Source: an uncultured Janibacter sp.
Lineage (GTDB): Bacteria; Actinomycetota; Actinomycetes; Actinomycetales; Dermatophilaceae
Assembly: GCA_946222495.1 (NCBI GenBank)
Contig: CAMICF010000112.1
Coordinates: forward strand, 1 to 9,183
Direction: 5' to 3'
DNA length: 9,183 nucleotides
A program made the translations under genes and the position numbers. The stretch's first letter is position 1. Every line of letters begins with the position of its first letter. The notes under the pieces are model-generated. The model saw only the letters and a list, made by a program, of their open reading frames with translations. It searched no databases and was not told the DNA's origin. Below, piece by piece: positions 1-6,785 of this stretch.

Positions 1-1082
1 TCATGCCGTACATCACGGCGAGCATCATCGTGCAGCTGCTCACGGTCGTCATCCCTCGCTTCGAGGAGCTGAAGAAGGAGGGGCAGCAGGGCCAGGCCAA
101 GATGACGCAGTACACGCGCTATCTCACCATCGCGCTGGCCGTGCTCCAGTCCTCGACCTTCGTCACCTTCGCGCAGAACCCCGCGCAGCTGTTCGGCAAC
201 GCCAACTGCACCGACATCCTCTACCGCGACACGATCCTCGACACGGTCTTCATGGTCCTCACCATGACCGCCGGTACCGGGCTGATCATGTGGCTGGGTG
301 AGCTCATCACGGACAAGGGCGTCGGCAACGGCATGTCCCTCCTGATCTTCTCCTCGGTCACCGCGACCTTTCCCAGCTCGCTGTGGGCGATCCAGCAGCG
401 GGACGGGCGCTGGGACATCTTCCTGCTCGTGATCTTCATCGGCCTGCTGATCATGGCCGCGGTCGTCTTCGTCGAGCAGTCGCAACGACGGATCCCCGTC
501 CAGTACGCGAAGAAGATGGTCGGTCGCCAGATGTACGGCGGGACGTCGACGTACATCCCGATCAAGGTCAACATGGCCAACGTCATCCCGATCATCTTCG
601 CCAGCTCGATGCTCGCGCTGCCGCAGATGATCGCGCAGTTCCAGCAGGATCCGGAGGGCAACAACCCGGCCTACGTCGACTGGATCAACACCTACCTGGT
701 CCAGGGCGACCACCCGGTCTACATGATCGTCTTCACGATCATGATCCTGTTCTTCACCTTCTTCTACGTGTCGATCACCTTCAACCCGACGGAGGTCGCC
801 GACAACATGAAGAAGTACGGGGGATTCATCCCCGGTATCCGCGCCGGGCGACCCACGGCCGAGTACCTCCAGTACGTGCTCACCCGCATCACCGTGCCGG
901 GAGCCATCTACCTCGCTCTGATCTCGTTGATCCCGCTCGTGGCCTTCGTGGTCATCGGCGCGAACCAGGACTTCCCGTTCGGCGGTGCGACTATCCTCAT
1001 CATGGTGGGCGTCGGTCTTGACACGGTGAAGCAGATCGAGTCCCAGCTCCAGCAACGTCACTACGAAGGATTCCTGCGCTGA
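1..1082 (+). CDS. secY: Protein translocase subunit SecY (5'-partial)
   Basis: This is the channel-forming subunit of the SecYEG translocon in the cytoplasmic membrane, which exports unfolded proteins and inserts membrane proteins. The window opens inside the gene. The frame starts at base 3 and 359 residues plus the stop are visible. The first visible residues, MPYITASIIVQLL, match the conserved SecY signature in TM2, so roughly 75 residues (TM1 and the plug) lie upstream. The Met at base 3 is internal and is not the start. Further family hallmarks are the GNGMSLLIF segment (visible residues 108-116), the cytoplasmic loop QYAKKMVGRQMYGG (167-180), and the C5 loop GGFIPGIRAG (273-282). The conserved Arg280 in that loop corresponds to the residue known to matter for SecA-driven export. 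About nine hydrophobic segments follow the window edge, as expected for a ten-TM protein. Its TGA stop shares its last base with the adk ATG, so the two are probably translationally coupled. Identification is very secure. Confidence 0.98.
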   Translation, partial: MPYITASIIVQLLTVVIPRFEELKKEGQQGQAKMTQYTRYLTIALAVLQSSTFVTFAQNPAQLFGNANCTDILYRDTILDTVFMVLTMTAGTGLIMWLGELITDKGVGNGMSLLIFSSVTATFPSSLWAIQQRDGRWDIFLLVIFIGLLIMAAVVFVEQSQRRIPVQYAKKMVGRQMYGGTSTYIPIKVNMANVIPIIFASSMLALPQMIAQFQQDPEGNNPAYVDWINTYLVQGDHPVYMIVFTIMILFFTFFYVSITFNPTEVADNMKKYGGFIPGIRAGRPTAEYLQYVLTRITVPGAIYLALISLIPLVAFVVIGANQDFPFGGATILIMVGVGLDTVKQIESQLQQRHYEGFLR

Positions 1083-1648
1083 TGCGTCTCATCATTCTGG
1101 GCCCCCCCGGGGCCGGCAAGGGCACCCAGGCCGGTCGGATCGCCGACCACTACGGCATCCCTGCCATCTCGACCGGGGACATCTTCCGGGCCAACATCAA
1201 GAACGAGACCGAGCTCGGTCTGCAGGTGAAGGAGATCCTCGCCTCGGGTGGGTACGTCTCCGACGAGATCACCAACGCCATCGTCGAGGACCGGCTCGCG
1301 CAGGATGACGCCGCCACCGGGTTCCTTCTCGACGGCTACCCGCGGACCACCGCGCAGGTCGCCGCGCTCGACGGGATGCTCTCCGCCACGGACACGGCGA
1401 TCGAAAAGGTGCTGGAGCTCGTCGTGGACGACGAGGTTGTCGTCCAGCGCCTGCTCAAGCGGGCCGAGATCGAGGGGCGCGTCGACGACACCGAGGAGGT
1501 CATCCGCGAGCGGATGGCCATCTACCACCGTGAGACCAAGCCGCTGTCCGAGGCCTACGCCGAGCGTGGCCTCCTCGTCACCGTGGATGGCCAGGGCGAG
1601 GTCGACGAGGTCGCAGACCGCATCATCTCGGCGCTCGGCCCGGCCTGA
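1082..1648 (+). CDS. adk: Adenylate kinase
   Basis: This is a cytoplasmic nucleoside monophosphate kinase (ATP + AMP = 2 ADP), essential for adenylate homeostasis. The 188-residue protein has the P-loop GPPGAGKGT at residues 7-15, the AMP-binding segment STGDIFR at 30-36, and the family signature FLLDGYPRT at 81-89 (Tyr replaces the more usual Phe). The LID region, LKRAEIEGRVDDTEEVIRERM (125-145), is the short, zinc-free type without the four-Cys insertion, which explains the length below the ~215 residues of long-type enzymes. Arg133, Arg142 and Arg150 sit where the phosphate-binding arginines of the family are found. The ATG overlaps the secY stop by one base (TGATG). An AAGGA Shine-Dalgarno at 1066-1070 lies 11 nt upstream, within the end of secY. 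The position between secY and map is the classical bacterial arrangement. Nothing looks broken or unusual. Confidence 0.98.
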   Translation: MRLIILGPPGAGKGTQAGRIADHYGIPAISTGDIFRANIKNETELGLQVKEILASGGYVSDEITNAIVEDRLAQDDAATGFLLDGYPRTTAQVAALDGMLSATDTAIEKVLELVVDDEVVVQRLLKRAEIEGRVDDTEEVIRERMAIYHRETKPLSEAYAERGLLVTVDGQGEVDEVADRIISALGPA

Positions 1649-1653
1649 CCCAC

Positions 1654-2502
1654 GTGGGACTCTTCGCCCGCGAGCGGGTCCGCCCGCGCACCCCGGAGCA
1701 GATCCGGGCCATGCGCGTGGCGGGCCTGCTCGTCGGTCGCACCCTCGAGACCCTGCGGTCCGAGGTGAGACCCGGCGTGACGACGGGGGAGCTCGACGCG
1801 ATCGCCGAGACCGTCATCCGCGACGGTGGCGGTATCCCCAACTTCCAGCTGGTGCCCGGCTACCGGCACACGCTGTGCACGTCCGTGGGCGCGGAGATCG
1901 TCCACGGCATCCCGGGCGACCGCGTCCTCCGGGAGGGCGACCTCCTGAGCATCGACTGCGGCGCAGAGGTCGAGGGATGGAACGGTGACGCGGCCATCAC
2001 CGTCGTCGTCGGTGGAGACGCGGCGGGAGATCCCGCCGCGGTGCGCCTCTCCGAGGTCACCCGCCGCTCGCTCTGGGCGGGGATCGCCGCCCTTCGTCCC
2101 GGTGGGGGCCTCAACGACGTCGGCGGGGGAGTCGAGGACTCCATCCGCGCGGACGCACGCGCCGACGGTGTCGACTACGGCATCGTCGAGGACTTCACGG
2201 GGCACGGGATCGGGGAGCACATGCACCTGCCCCCCAACGTGCCCAACTACCGGGTCCGCGGTCGTGCCCCGCAGACCCCCATGGGCGCGACCCTGGCGAT
2301 CGAGCCGATGGTCACCCTCGGCGACCAGGCCAACCACGTCCTCGAGGACGACTGGACGGTCGTCACCGACGACGGCCGGCCCGCCGCGCACTGGGAGCAC
2401 TCGGTGGCCCTCACCGAGCGCGGGATCTGGGTGCTCACGGCCGTCGACGGCGGCGAGCAGGAGCTCACCGCGCTCGGCGCCCCCTTCGGCCCCCTGGACT
2501 GA
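1654..2502 (+). CDS. map: Methionine aminopeptidase, type I
   Basis: This is a cytoplasmic metallo-exopeptidase that removes the initiator Met from nascent proteins when the second residue is small. The 282-residue protein has the full pita-bread metal site: Asp101 (SIDCG), Asp112 (NGDAA), His184 (FTGHGIG), Glu217 (AIEPM) and Glu248 (HWEHS). It also has the catalytic histidines His84 (IVHGIPG) and His191, which correspond to E. coli His79 and His178. The N-terminus is short and lacks the SH3-binding linker of type Ic enzymes, so it is the plain housekeeping type Ia form. The start is a GTG 5 nt after the adk stop, chosen because the following residues (MGLFARERVRPRTPEQIRAMR) fit the expected N-terminus. 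No convincing Shine-Dalgarno precedes it, so reinitiation after adk is likely. The next in-frame ATG (Met20, base 1711) would cut into the conserved first helix. The DNA downstream does not contain infA. Confidence 0.97.
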   Translation: MGLFARERVRPRTPEQIRAMRVAGLLVGRTLETLRSEVRPGVTTGELDAIAETVIRDGGGIPNFQLVPGYRHTLCTSVGAEIVHGIPGDRVLREGDLLSIDCGAEVEGWNGDAAITVVVGGDAAGDPAAVRLSEVTRRSLWAGIAALRPGGGLNDVGGGVEDSIRADARADGVDYGIVEDFTGHGIGEHMHLPPNVPNYRVRGRAPQTPMGATLAIEPMVTLGDQANHVLEDDWTVVTDDGRPAAHWEHSVALTERGIWVLTAVDGGEQELTALGAPFGPLD

Positions 2503-2522
2503 GCTCCCGGACGGTCACGAGC

Positions 2523-2554
2523 CGCGGTCGACGTCGTAGACGAGCTCGACCGTG
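2523..2554 (+). terminator. Stem-loop after map, possible terminator
   Basis: CGGTCGA (2525-2531) and TCGACCG (2546-2552) form a perfect 7-bp inverted repeat. It can be extended outward by a G-U and a C-G pair (2523-2524 with 2553-2554). Inside the loop, CGTC (2532-2535) and GACG (2539-2542) can form an inner stem with a 3-nt loop. It begins 21 nt after the map stop, where the secY-adk-map transcript would be expected to end. There is no U-tract after it, so it is not a textbook intrinsic terminator. GTCGAC-type repeats also arise by chance in DNA this GC-rich. The function is inferred from position only. Confidence 0.3.
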
Positions 2555-2659
2555 CCGCCGGACCAGCGCGCGGAGGGAGCGGGAGACGACCCCCGGCGAG
2601 GCGGCGCGGTGTGTCCCACCTGACGTGAGATCGGCCCTCGCCCGGCCCGGGTCGCTGGG

Positions 2660-2665
2660 TAGGGT
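2660..2665 (+). promoter_or_regulatory. Candidate -10 element of the mutA-mutB-meaB promoter
   Basis: TAGGGT at 2660-2665 matches the TANNNT pattern of housekeeping-sigma -10 elements in high-GC actinobacteria. It lies in the only sizeable noncoding stretch of the window, 53 nt before the preferred mutA ATG. Transcription would then start near 2671-2673. No good -35 hexamer is seen at 16-18 nt spacing (the bases there are CTCGCC-like). The CTGACG at 2620-2625 is too far away. This is plausible because many actinobacterial promoters rely mainly on the -10 element, but it is unproven. Confidence 0.45.
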
Positions 2666-2677
2666 GCGAAGTCAGTC

Positions 2678-2704
2678 ATGCCGCCGGACGGCGGCGGTCG
2701 ATGA
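2678..2704 (+). other. Possible 8-codon leader ORF with internal hairpin upstream of mutA
   Basis: An ATG at 2678 opens a mini-ORF encoding MPPDGGGR that stops at TGA 2702-2704. This ATG lies 12 nt after the candidate -10 element, so the mRNA would have only a very short 5' leader before it. The stop overlaps an ATG at 2701 that is in the mutA frame (ATGA). Inside the mini-ORF, GCCGCC (2680-2685) and GGCGGC (2690-2695) form a perfect 6-bp stem with a GGAC loop. Short leader ORFs of this sort are common on actinobacterial mRNAs, but one of eight codons can easily occur by chance. No B12-box sequence typical of a cobalamin riboswitch is seen in the region. Confidence 0.2.
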
Positions 2705-2708
2705 GGAG
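2704..2708 (+). promoter_or_regulatory. Shine-Dalgarno deciding the mutA start
   Basis: AGGAG at 2704-2708 lies 10 nt before the ATG at 2719 and is the best ribosome-binding site among the candidate mutA starts. It falls inside the reading frame if the ATG at 2701 were used. The ATG at 2761 has its own weaker GAGGA only 4 nt upstream. Confidence 0.55.
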
Positions 2709-2718
2709 CGCTACGAGG

Positions 2719-4590
2719 ATGACCCTTCCCCCCGAAAGTCCCTCCGGACGCGAGGACGTCATGAGCCTGGCCGCGGACTTCCCGCACGTCGAGGCGGATG
2801 CCTGGGCCGACCTGGCCGCGGCCGTGGTCAACAAGTCCCGACCGGACGACGCGAAGGTCGACGGCCCCGGGGCCACCGAGGCCCTGACGAGCCACCTGCC
2901 CGGTGGCATCGACGTCGCCCCGATCTACTGGTCGCAGGGGAGCGCCCTGGGGCTGCCGGGCGCGATGCCCTTCACCCGTGGCCGCGGCCCACGCGACCCG
3001 AACCTGCCGTGGGACGTGCGCCAGCTGCACGACGACCCGGACGCCGCCACGACGCGCAAGGCCGTCCTCGACGACCTCGAGCGGGGCGTCAGCTCCGTCT
3101 GGCTGCACGTCGGTCCCGACGGGGTCGCCGAGGGTGACGTGGCCGAGGTCCTCGAGGACGTCATGGCCGACCTCGCCCCGGTCGTCGTCTCCTCACTCAC
3201 CGACCAGCCCGCTGCGGCCGCCGCCCTCGTCGCGGCCTGGGAGGCGAAGGGAGTCGACCCCGCCTCGGTCCGTGGCAGCCTCGGCCACGACCCGATCGGC
3301 CTCGCCGCCGCCGTCGGTGGCACGCCCGACCTCGAGCCGCTGGCCGCGGCCGTCGAGTCGTGCACGAGCCGCTGGACGGGCGTCCGCGCCATCACCGTCG
3401 ACAGCCGGGTGCACCACGACGCCGGTGCGACCGACCAGGACGAGATCGCGCTCGCGCTGGCCACGGCCCTGGACTACGTGCGCCACCTCGACGAGGCCGG
3501 CATCGCGCCGGCGGAGGCCTTCCGGCGCATCGACTTCCGCGTCGCCGCGACGGCGGACCAGTTCCTCACCATCGCCAAGCTGCGCGCGCTGCGCCGCACC
3601 TGGGCCCGCATCGGGGAGGTCCTCGAGGTGCCCGAGGCCGACCGGGGCGCCTGGATCCACGCGGTCACCTCGTGGCGGATGGAGACCCGCACCGACCCGT
3701 GGGTCAACATCCTGCGCGGCACCATCGCCTGCTTCGCCGCCTCCACCGGTGGTGCCGATGCGATCACCGTGCTCCCGTACGACGACGCGATCGGGCTGCC
3801 GACCCCCTTCTCCCGCCGCGTCGCCCGCAACACCCAGTCGCTGCTCGCCGCGGAGTCCAACATCGCCCGGGTCGCCGACCCGGCGGGTGGCTCGAACTAC
3901 GTCGAGGCCCTCACCGACGACCTCGCCCGCGCCGCGTGGGCCTGGTTCGGTGAGCTCGACGCCGCCGGGGGCGCTGCCCGGGGCCTGGCCTCCGGTGTCG
4001 TCGCCGAGCGGCTCGCCGCCTCGCGCGCCGAGCGTGACGCCGACCTGGCCACCCGGGCCCTGCCGCTCACCGGCACCTCCACCTTCCCGCTCGCGGGGGA
4101 GGCCCCCCTCGAGCGGCCCCGCCGGAGTGCGGTCGCCCGCGACGGCCTGCCGCGCCGCCGCGACAGCGAGGTCTTCGAGGCGCTGCGCGAGCGTGCCGCG
4201 ACGACCGACGCCGTCGTCCCGGTCCTCGCCCTCGGCCCGCCCAAGGAGCACACGGCGCGACTGACCTTCGTCACCAACCTCCTCGGGGTCGCCGGCATCC
4301 GGCCCGAGGTCGTCGAGGTCCCCTCCACGGACGACCTCGGGCCCGCCCCGGCGAAGGGGGCGCCCGTCGCCATCATCGCCTCGTCGAAGAAGGGCTACGA
4401 GGCCGCCGCGGAGGCGAGCGTCACCGCCCTTCGTGATGCCGGTGCCGGTCGTGTCCTCGTCGCCGGCTCCGCCCGCGAGCTCGGTGACGTCACCGTCGAC
4501 GGCGAGATCCGCGACGGCGTCGACATCGTGGACCTCCTCACGGACCTTCTCGACTCCCTCGGTGCCCAGCAGGCAGGAGCAGACGCATGA
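2719..4590 (+). CDS. mutA: Methylmalonyl-CoA mutase small (non-catalytic) subunit
   Basis: This is the beta subunit of the heterodimeric adenosylcobalamin-dependent mutase that interconverts (R)-methylmalonyl-CoA and succinyl-CoA. It stabilises the catalytic MutB subunit and does not bind B12. The protein is 623 residues from the chosen ATG, close to the usual ~620-640. The first ~500 residues are a TIM-barrel mutase domain paralogous to MutB. It keeps the structural segments ARNTQ (369-373) and ADPAGGSNYVE (386-396). The C-terminal flavodoxin-like domain starts near residue 497. At the place where the large subunit has DxHxxG it reads LGPPKEHTARL (505-515), so the cobalt-ligating His motif is absent, as expected for a small subunit. 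ATG 2719 is preferred because of the AGGAG upstream. ATG 2701 (6 residues longer) and ATG 2761 (14 residues shorter, beginning MSLAADFP) remain possible. The stop overlaps the mutB start by 4 nt. Identification is secure and the start is less so. Confidence 0.95.
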   Translation: MTLPPESPSGREDVMSLAADFPHVEADAWADLAAAVVNKSRPDDAKVDGPGATEALTSHLPGGIDVAPIYWSQGSALGLPGAMPFTRGRGPRDPNLPWDVRQLHDDPDAATTRKAVLDDLERGVSSVWLHVGPDGVAEGDVAEVLEDVMADLAPVVVSSLTDQPAAAAALVAAWEAKGVDPASVRGSLGHDPIGLAAAVGGTPDLEPLAAAVESCTSRWTGVRAITVDSRVHHDAGATDQDEIALALATALDYVRHLDEAGIAPAEAFRRIDFRVAATADQFLTIAKLRALRRTWARIGEVLEVPEADRGAWIHAVTSWRMETRTDPWVNILRGTIACFAASTGGADAITVLPYDDAIGLPTPFSRRVARNTQSLLAAESNIARVADPAGGSNYVEALTDDLARAAWAWFGELDAAGGAARGLASGVVAERLAASRAERDADLATRALPLTGTSTFPLAGEAPLERPRRSAVARDGLPRRRDSEVFEALRERAATTDAVVPVLALGPPKEHTARLTFVTNLLGVAGIRPEVVEVPSTDDLGPAPAKGAPVAIIASSKKGYEAAAEASVTALRDAGAGRVLVAGSARELGDVTVDGEIRDGVDIVDLLTDLLDSLGAQQAGADA

Positions 4591-6785
4591 GCAACATCCC
4601 CACCTTCGACGGTGTCGACCTCGGTGACGGGGCCCCGTCCGCGGACGCCGGTCAGCTGTGGCAGGAGGCCCTCGCGGCGAACCCGGACGCGGCCGAGAGC
4701 TGGACGACGCCCGAGCGCATCGACGTCGCCCCGGTCTACTCCGAGGACGACACCGAGGACCTCGACTTCCTCGAGACGGTCCCCGGGGCGGCGCCCTTCC
4801 TCCGTGGCCCGTACCCGACGATGTACGTCAACCAGCCGTGGACGGTCCGGCAGTACGCAGGATTTTCCACCGCCGAGGAGTCCAACGCCTTCTACCGGCG
4901 CAACCTCGCGGCGGGGCAGAAGGGGTTGTCCGTCGCCTTCGACCTCGCGACCCACCGCGGCTATGACAGCGACCACCCGCGGGTCGCCGGTGACGTCGGC
5001 ATGGCCGGTGTCGCCATCGACTCGATCTACGACATGCGCACCCTCTTCAGCGGCATCCCCCTGGACCGGATGAGCGTCTCGATGACGATGAACGGCGCGG
5101 TGCTGCCGATCCTCGCGCTCTACGTCGTCGCGGCCGAGGAGCAGGGGGTGAGCCCGGAGCAGCTGAGCGGAACCATCCAGAACGACATCCTCAAGGAGTT
5201 CATGGTCCGCAACACCTACATCTACCCGCCGCTGCCCTCGATGCGGATCATCTCGGACATCTTCGCCTACACGAGCCAGAAGATGCCGCGGTTCAACTCG
5301 ATCTCCATCTCCGGGTACCACATGCAGGAGGCCGGGGCGACGCAGGACCTCGAGCTCGCGTACACCCTCGCCGACGGGATCGAGTACATCCGGGCGGGCA
5401 AGGACGCGGGCATGGACGTCGACGCCTTCGCCCCGCGGCTGTCCTTCTTCTGGGCCATCGGGATGAACTTCTACATGGAGGTCGCCAAGCTCCGTGCCGC
5501 CCGCCTGCTCTGGGCGCGGCTCGTCAAGGAGAACTTCGCCCCGGAGAACCCGAAGTCGCTCTCCCTGCGCACGCACAGCCAGACCTCCGGCTGGAGCCTC
5601 ACCGCCCAGGACGTCTACAACAACGTCGTCCGCACGTGCGTCGAGGCGATGGCGGCCACCCAGGGCCACACGCAGAGTCTGCACACCAACGCCCTCGACG
5701 AGGCCATCGCGCTGCCGACGGACTTCTCGGCGCGCATCGCCCGCAACACCCAGCTCGTCCTCCAGCAGGAGTCGGGCACGACCCGGGTCGTCGACCCGTG
5801 GGGCGGCAGCGCCTACGTCGAGCGGCTGACCCACGACCTCGCGCAGCGGGCGTGGAGCCACATCGAGGAGGTCGAGAAGGCCGGCGGCATGGCCAAGGCC
5901 ATCGAGGCGGGCATCCCGAAGATGCGCATCGAGGAGGCCGCGGCGCGGACCCAGGCGCGGATCGACTCGGGGCAGCAGCCGCTCATCGGGATCAACACCT
6001 ATCCGGTCGACGAGGATGAGCCCATCGAGATCCTCAAGGTCGACAACGCGGCGGTCCGTGCCTCCCAGATCGCGCAGCTCGAGCGGTTGCGCGAGGAGCG
6101 GGACGAAGGGGAGACCAGGGCCGCCCTCGCCGCGCTCACCGAGGCCGCGAAGGCCGAGGGCGGGACGATGGAGACCAACCTCCTCGCGCTCGCGATCGAC
6201 GCGGCGCGTGCCAAGGCCACCGTCGGCGAGATCTCCTCGGCCCTCGAGGAGGTCTACGGCCGCTACACCGCGCAGATCCGTACGATCTCCGGTGTGTACC
6301 GGGACGAGGCAGGCAGCGGCGGGGCCGTCGACGAGGTCCAGGCCAAGGTCGAGCAGTTCGAGCAGGCCGAGGGCCGTCGTCCGCGCATCCTCGTGGCGAA
6401 GATGGGCCAGGACGGCCACGACCGAGGGCAGAAGGTCATCTCGACCGCCTTCGCCGACCTCGGCTTCGACGTCGACGTGGGCCCGCTCTTCCAGACCCCC
6501 GCCGAGGTGGCGCGGCAGGCCGTCGAGGCCGACGTCCACGTCGTCGGGGTGTCGTCGCTGGCCGCGGGGCACCTCACGCTCGTGCCGGCGCTGCGCGAGG
6601 AGCTCGACGCACTCGGCCGCCAGGACCTGATGATCGTCGTCGGCGGGGTCATCCCGAGCCAGGACTTCGACGAGCTGCGGGCCGCCGGGGCCGACGACAT
6701 CTACCCCCCGGGCACGGTCATCGCCAATGCCGCCGGGCGTCTCGTCGACGCGCTGCGGGAGCGGGCTGCCGGCACCGATGGCTGA
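4587..6785 (+). CDS. mutB: Methylmalonyl-CoA mutase large (catalytic) subunit
   Basis: This is the adenosylcobalamin-binding catalytic subunit. With MutA it performs the radical carbon-skeleton rearrangement linking propionyl-CoA metabolism (odd-chain fatty acids, Val/Ile, cholesterol, propionate) to the TCA cycle through succinyl-CoA. The 732-residue length is typical. Key residues match those of the Propionibacterium enzyme with an offset of one: Tyr90 (RQYAGFST), Arg208 (VRNTYIY), and Tyr244-His245 (SGYHMQEAGA). The barrel also carries ARNTQ (385-389) and DPWGGSAYVE (403-412). The C-terminal B12 domain (about 598-732) contains GQDGHDRG at 607-614, where His611 is the lower axial cobalt ligand. 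It ends with GGVIPSQDF (686-694), near where the nucleotide tail binds. All catalytic residues are present, so it should be active. AGGAG at 4575-4579, 7 nt before the ATG, supports the start. It overlaps mutA by 4 nt (ATGA) and meaB by 8 nt, indicating one coupled operon. Confidence 0.99.
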   Translation: MSNIPTFDGVDLGDGAPSADAGQLWQEALAANPDAAESWTTPERIDVAPVYSEDDTEDLDFLETVPGAAPFLRGPYPTMYVNQPWTVRQYAGFSTAEESNAFYRRNLAAGQKGLSVAFDLATHRGYDSDHPRVAGDVGMAGVAIDSIYDMRTLFSGIPLDRMSVSMTMNGAVLPILALYVVAAEEQGVSPEQLSGTIQNDILKEFMVRNTYIYPPLPSMRIISDIFAYTSQKMPRFNSISISGYHMQEAGATQDLELAYTLADGIEYIRAGKDAGMDVDAFAPRLSFFWAIGMNFYMEVAKLRAARLLWARLVKENFAPENPKSLSLRTHSQTSGWSLTAQDVYNNVVRTCVEAMAATQGHTQSLHTNALDEAIALPTDFSARIARNTQLVLQQESGTTRVVDPWGGSAYVERLTHDLAQRAWSHIEEVEKAGGMAKAIEAGIPKMRIEEAAARTQARIDSGQQPLIGINTYPVDEDEPIEILKVDNAAVRASQIAQLERLREERDEGETRAALAALTEAAKAEGGTMETNLLALAIDAARAKATVGEISSALEEVYGRYTAQIRTISGVYRDEAGSGGAVDEVQAKVEQFEQAEGRRPRILVAKMGQDGHDRGQKVISTAFADLGFDVDVGPLFQTPAEVARQAVEADVHVVGVSSLAAGHLTLVPALREELDALGRQDLMIVVGGVIPSQDFDELRAAGADDIYPPGTVIANAAGRLVDALRERAAGTDG

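Noticed and set aside
3..5. ATG at base 3 as the secY start.
   Set aside because: The residues from here match the conserved TM2 region of SecY, so TM1 and the plug must lie upstream of the window.
2503..2718. A cobalamin (B12) riboswitch upstream of mutA.
   Set aside because: The enzyme uses B12, so I looked for one, but I see no B12-box-like GCCACTG sequence, and the leader from the candidate transcription start to the gene (under 50 nt) is far too short for this riboswitch class.
2515..3108. The full 197-codon minus-strand frame reaching into mutA.
   Set aside because: Its upstream half is antisense to conserved mutA sequence and has no recognisable features. Only the part from ATG 2679 lies outside genes, and it is treated as a separate weak finding.
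3997..4590. Loss of the DxHxxG cobalamin motif in MutA as possible damage.
   Set aside because: The small subunit of heterodimeric methylmalonyl-CoA mutases normally lacks this motif. The full motif is intact in mutB.
6727..6777. A longer MeaB starting at ATG 6727.
   Set aside because: It would overlap mutB by 59 nt, adds 17 residues not typical of the family, and has no better ribosome-binding site. ATG 6778 gives the usual ~330-residue length.
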